Below are positions 4,687 through 5,541 of a DNA stretch of 5,541 bases, piece after piece; the stretch's first letter is position 1; each line of letters begins with the position of its first letter. A program made the translations under genes and the position numbers. The notes beneath the pieces were generated by a model. That model saw nothing but the letters and a program-made list of their open reading frames with translations. It made no database searches and was not told the DNA's origin. The DNA is from Hyphomicrobiaceae bacterium (GTDB lineage Bacteria; Pseudomonadota; Alphaproteobacteria; Rhizobiales; HXMU1428-3): the NCBI GenBank assembly GCA_028285025.1, contig JANQQH010000460.1, positions 1 through 5,541 on the forward strand, given 5' to 3'.

Positions 4687-5541
4687 CTACTCTCCCGCCA
4701 GCACTTTCATCTTGGCCGCTTCCACCTCAGCTTCCCAACCAAGCTCGCGCGCGATTTGGCCGCCCAGCAATTCAAACATCATTTTAACTTCAGGGTTATT
4801 GTTCACAAGAAAAGAAATATTATTACCAGCACTCTGGGCAATCGCTGCCTTTTGTAAAATCGGGGTTTGCTCATAAATGCGAAATCCAGGGCCAGAGTTC
4901 CAAAATTGTGAAGATTGCTGGCGCAAATAATCGAGCGCCCGTTTTTCATAATTTTGAAACCCCCGTTGAGACACTTTTGAAGGCACCACCCCTAACAGTC
5001 GCAATTGCGGGTTAAGCTCGCGTTGATATTCACTAAACACTTCAAGCGTGTTCAACGTTGCCTCAATAGAAAGATTATCCAGAATGGTCGGCACCAACAA
5101 ATGGGTGCTCGCGCATGCTGCATTCACCACAGCTGTGCCAGGCCGGGGCGGGGCGTCAATAATCATCACATCAAAACTGTTTTGAAAAATATCTGAGCTG
5201 AGATGTTTATGAAGGTTATAGCGGATCTCTTGGCTCATGCCGCTATACCAACGCAAAAGCATGCAATTTTCTGCGTCATTCAACTCATAAAAGGCAGGAA
5301 ACAGACGGCAGTTATGAAAAAGCCCGCCCAGCCGCTCAGACTGATTCAGAACTTCCTCAGCAGATTTATTATCAAACAACAAAGAATTGGCCGACAAATC
5401 AGGATGCGCAACTTGCATAGCATTCATGACCATGTCTGTCAGGGTGCCCTGATAGTCAAAGTCAATCAGCAAAACTTTCTTGCCAATGCTATCAAAATAA
5501 GCTGCCAAGTTGGCAGCAACCGTGGTTTTGCCCACCCCGCC
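4687..5541 (-). CDS. ParA/MinD-family ATPase, 5' end outside window
   Basis: This minus-strand gene is cut by the right edge exactly at its P-loop. The last bases encode GGVGKTT, the deviant Walker A motif, so the apparent Met at 5535 is really an internal Val (GTG) and the true start lies beyond 5541. Visible motifs are VLLIDFDYQGTL (Walker A'/switch, Asp codon at 5461-5463), FYELNDAEN, MIIDAPPR (Walker B, Asp codon at 5155-5157), CASTHLLVPTILD, and a C-terminal helix ending in LAGE. It is clearly homologous to the ATPase at 2305-3462, sharing the less common QGTL, YEL..AEN, D.PPR and CAS.HLL.PTI.D signatures. The two have diverged strongly in the segment after the switch and at the C-terminus. 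Whether it also has an N-terminal membrane segment cannot be seen. It precedes its partner gene by 6 bp. Base composition is closer to the housekeeping genes than that of the + strand cassette. Confidence 0.9.
   Translation of the reverse strand, partial: GGVGKTTVAANLAAYFDSIGKKVLLIDFDYQGTLTDMVMNAMQVAHPDLSANSLLFDNKSAEEVLNQSERLGGLFHNCRLFPAFYELNDAENCMLLRWYSGMSQEIRYNLHKHLSSDIFQNSFDVMIIDAPPRPGTAVVNAACASTHLLVPTILDNLSIEATLNTLEVFSEYQRELNPQLRLLGVVPSKVSQRGFQNYEKRALDYLRQQSSQFWNSGPGFRIYEQTPILQKAAIAQSAGNNISFLVNNNPEVKMMFELLGGQIARELGWEAEVEAAKMKVLAGE

Noticed and set aside
4241..4876. 211-aa open frame on the + strand opposite the minus-strand partner and ParA-like gene
   Set aside because: It is antisense to two genes supported by motifs and tight operon spacing. 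Its translation is rich in Ser, Cys and Phe with no recognisable domain, typical of a shadow frame.
2191..5541. Plasmid-type partition locus with parS/iteron repeats, or a CRISPR array
   Set aside because: I saw no iterated direct repeats in the intergenic regions, no replication initiator gene, and no ParB-type helix-turn-helix protein; the region adjoins core chromosomal genes.

Overview
The window looks like a chromosomal segment from an alphaproteobacterium of moderate GC content. The evidence is the gene order dnaX-ybaB-recR, the alphaproteobacterial-type C-terminal domain of DnaX (the 'TGQRWMVALS' region), and a RecR and YbaB of the usual alphaproteobacterial form. I cannot name the genus from sequence alone.

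Bases 1-2190 hold housekeeping genes on the + strand. They are the 3' part of dnaX (clamp-loader tau/gamma subunit), ybaB/ebfC (nucleoid-associated DNA-binding protein) and recR (recombination mediator). The ybaB-recR gap contains a striking 124-bp interrupted palindrome (1446-1569): two 53-bp arms around an 18-nt loop. As + strand RNA, 52 of 53 positions can pair, because three of the four mismatches are G.U wobbles. Without this element the ybaB-recR gap would be about 31 bp. It therefore looks like a palindromic insertion (MITE-like) or a long mRNA hairpin placed inside an operon.

Bases 2191-5541 hold an accessory locus made of two related two-gene cassettes that meet tail to tail. The + cassette encodes a ParA/MinD-family ATPase with an N-terminal membrane segment (2305-3462) and a 231-aa helical partner (3500-4195). 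The - cassette encodes a second ParA-like ATPase, cut by the window edge at its Walker A motif (5541-4687), and a 157-aa partner (4680-4207). The ATPases share unusual signatures: D-F/Y-QGTL, YEL..AEN, D.PPR and CAS.HLL.PTI.D. The partners also look like distant homologues, with an N-terminal helical domain starting MK.K, a variable middle (coiled coil in one, flexible basic linker in the other) and a conserved C-terminal helical domain. The stop codons of the convergent genes are only 11 bp apart. The + cassette is visibly AT-richer than the housekeeping genes and the - cassette, which suggests a separate acquisition or origin.

The likely picture is a paired ParA-type positioning, partition or surveillance module with one membrane-tethered ATPase. 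No function is demonstrated by the sequence. This locus is the best candidate here for an undescribed system.
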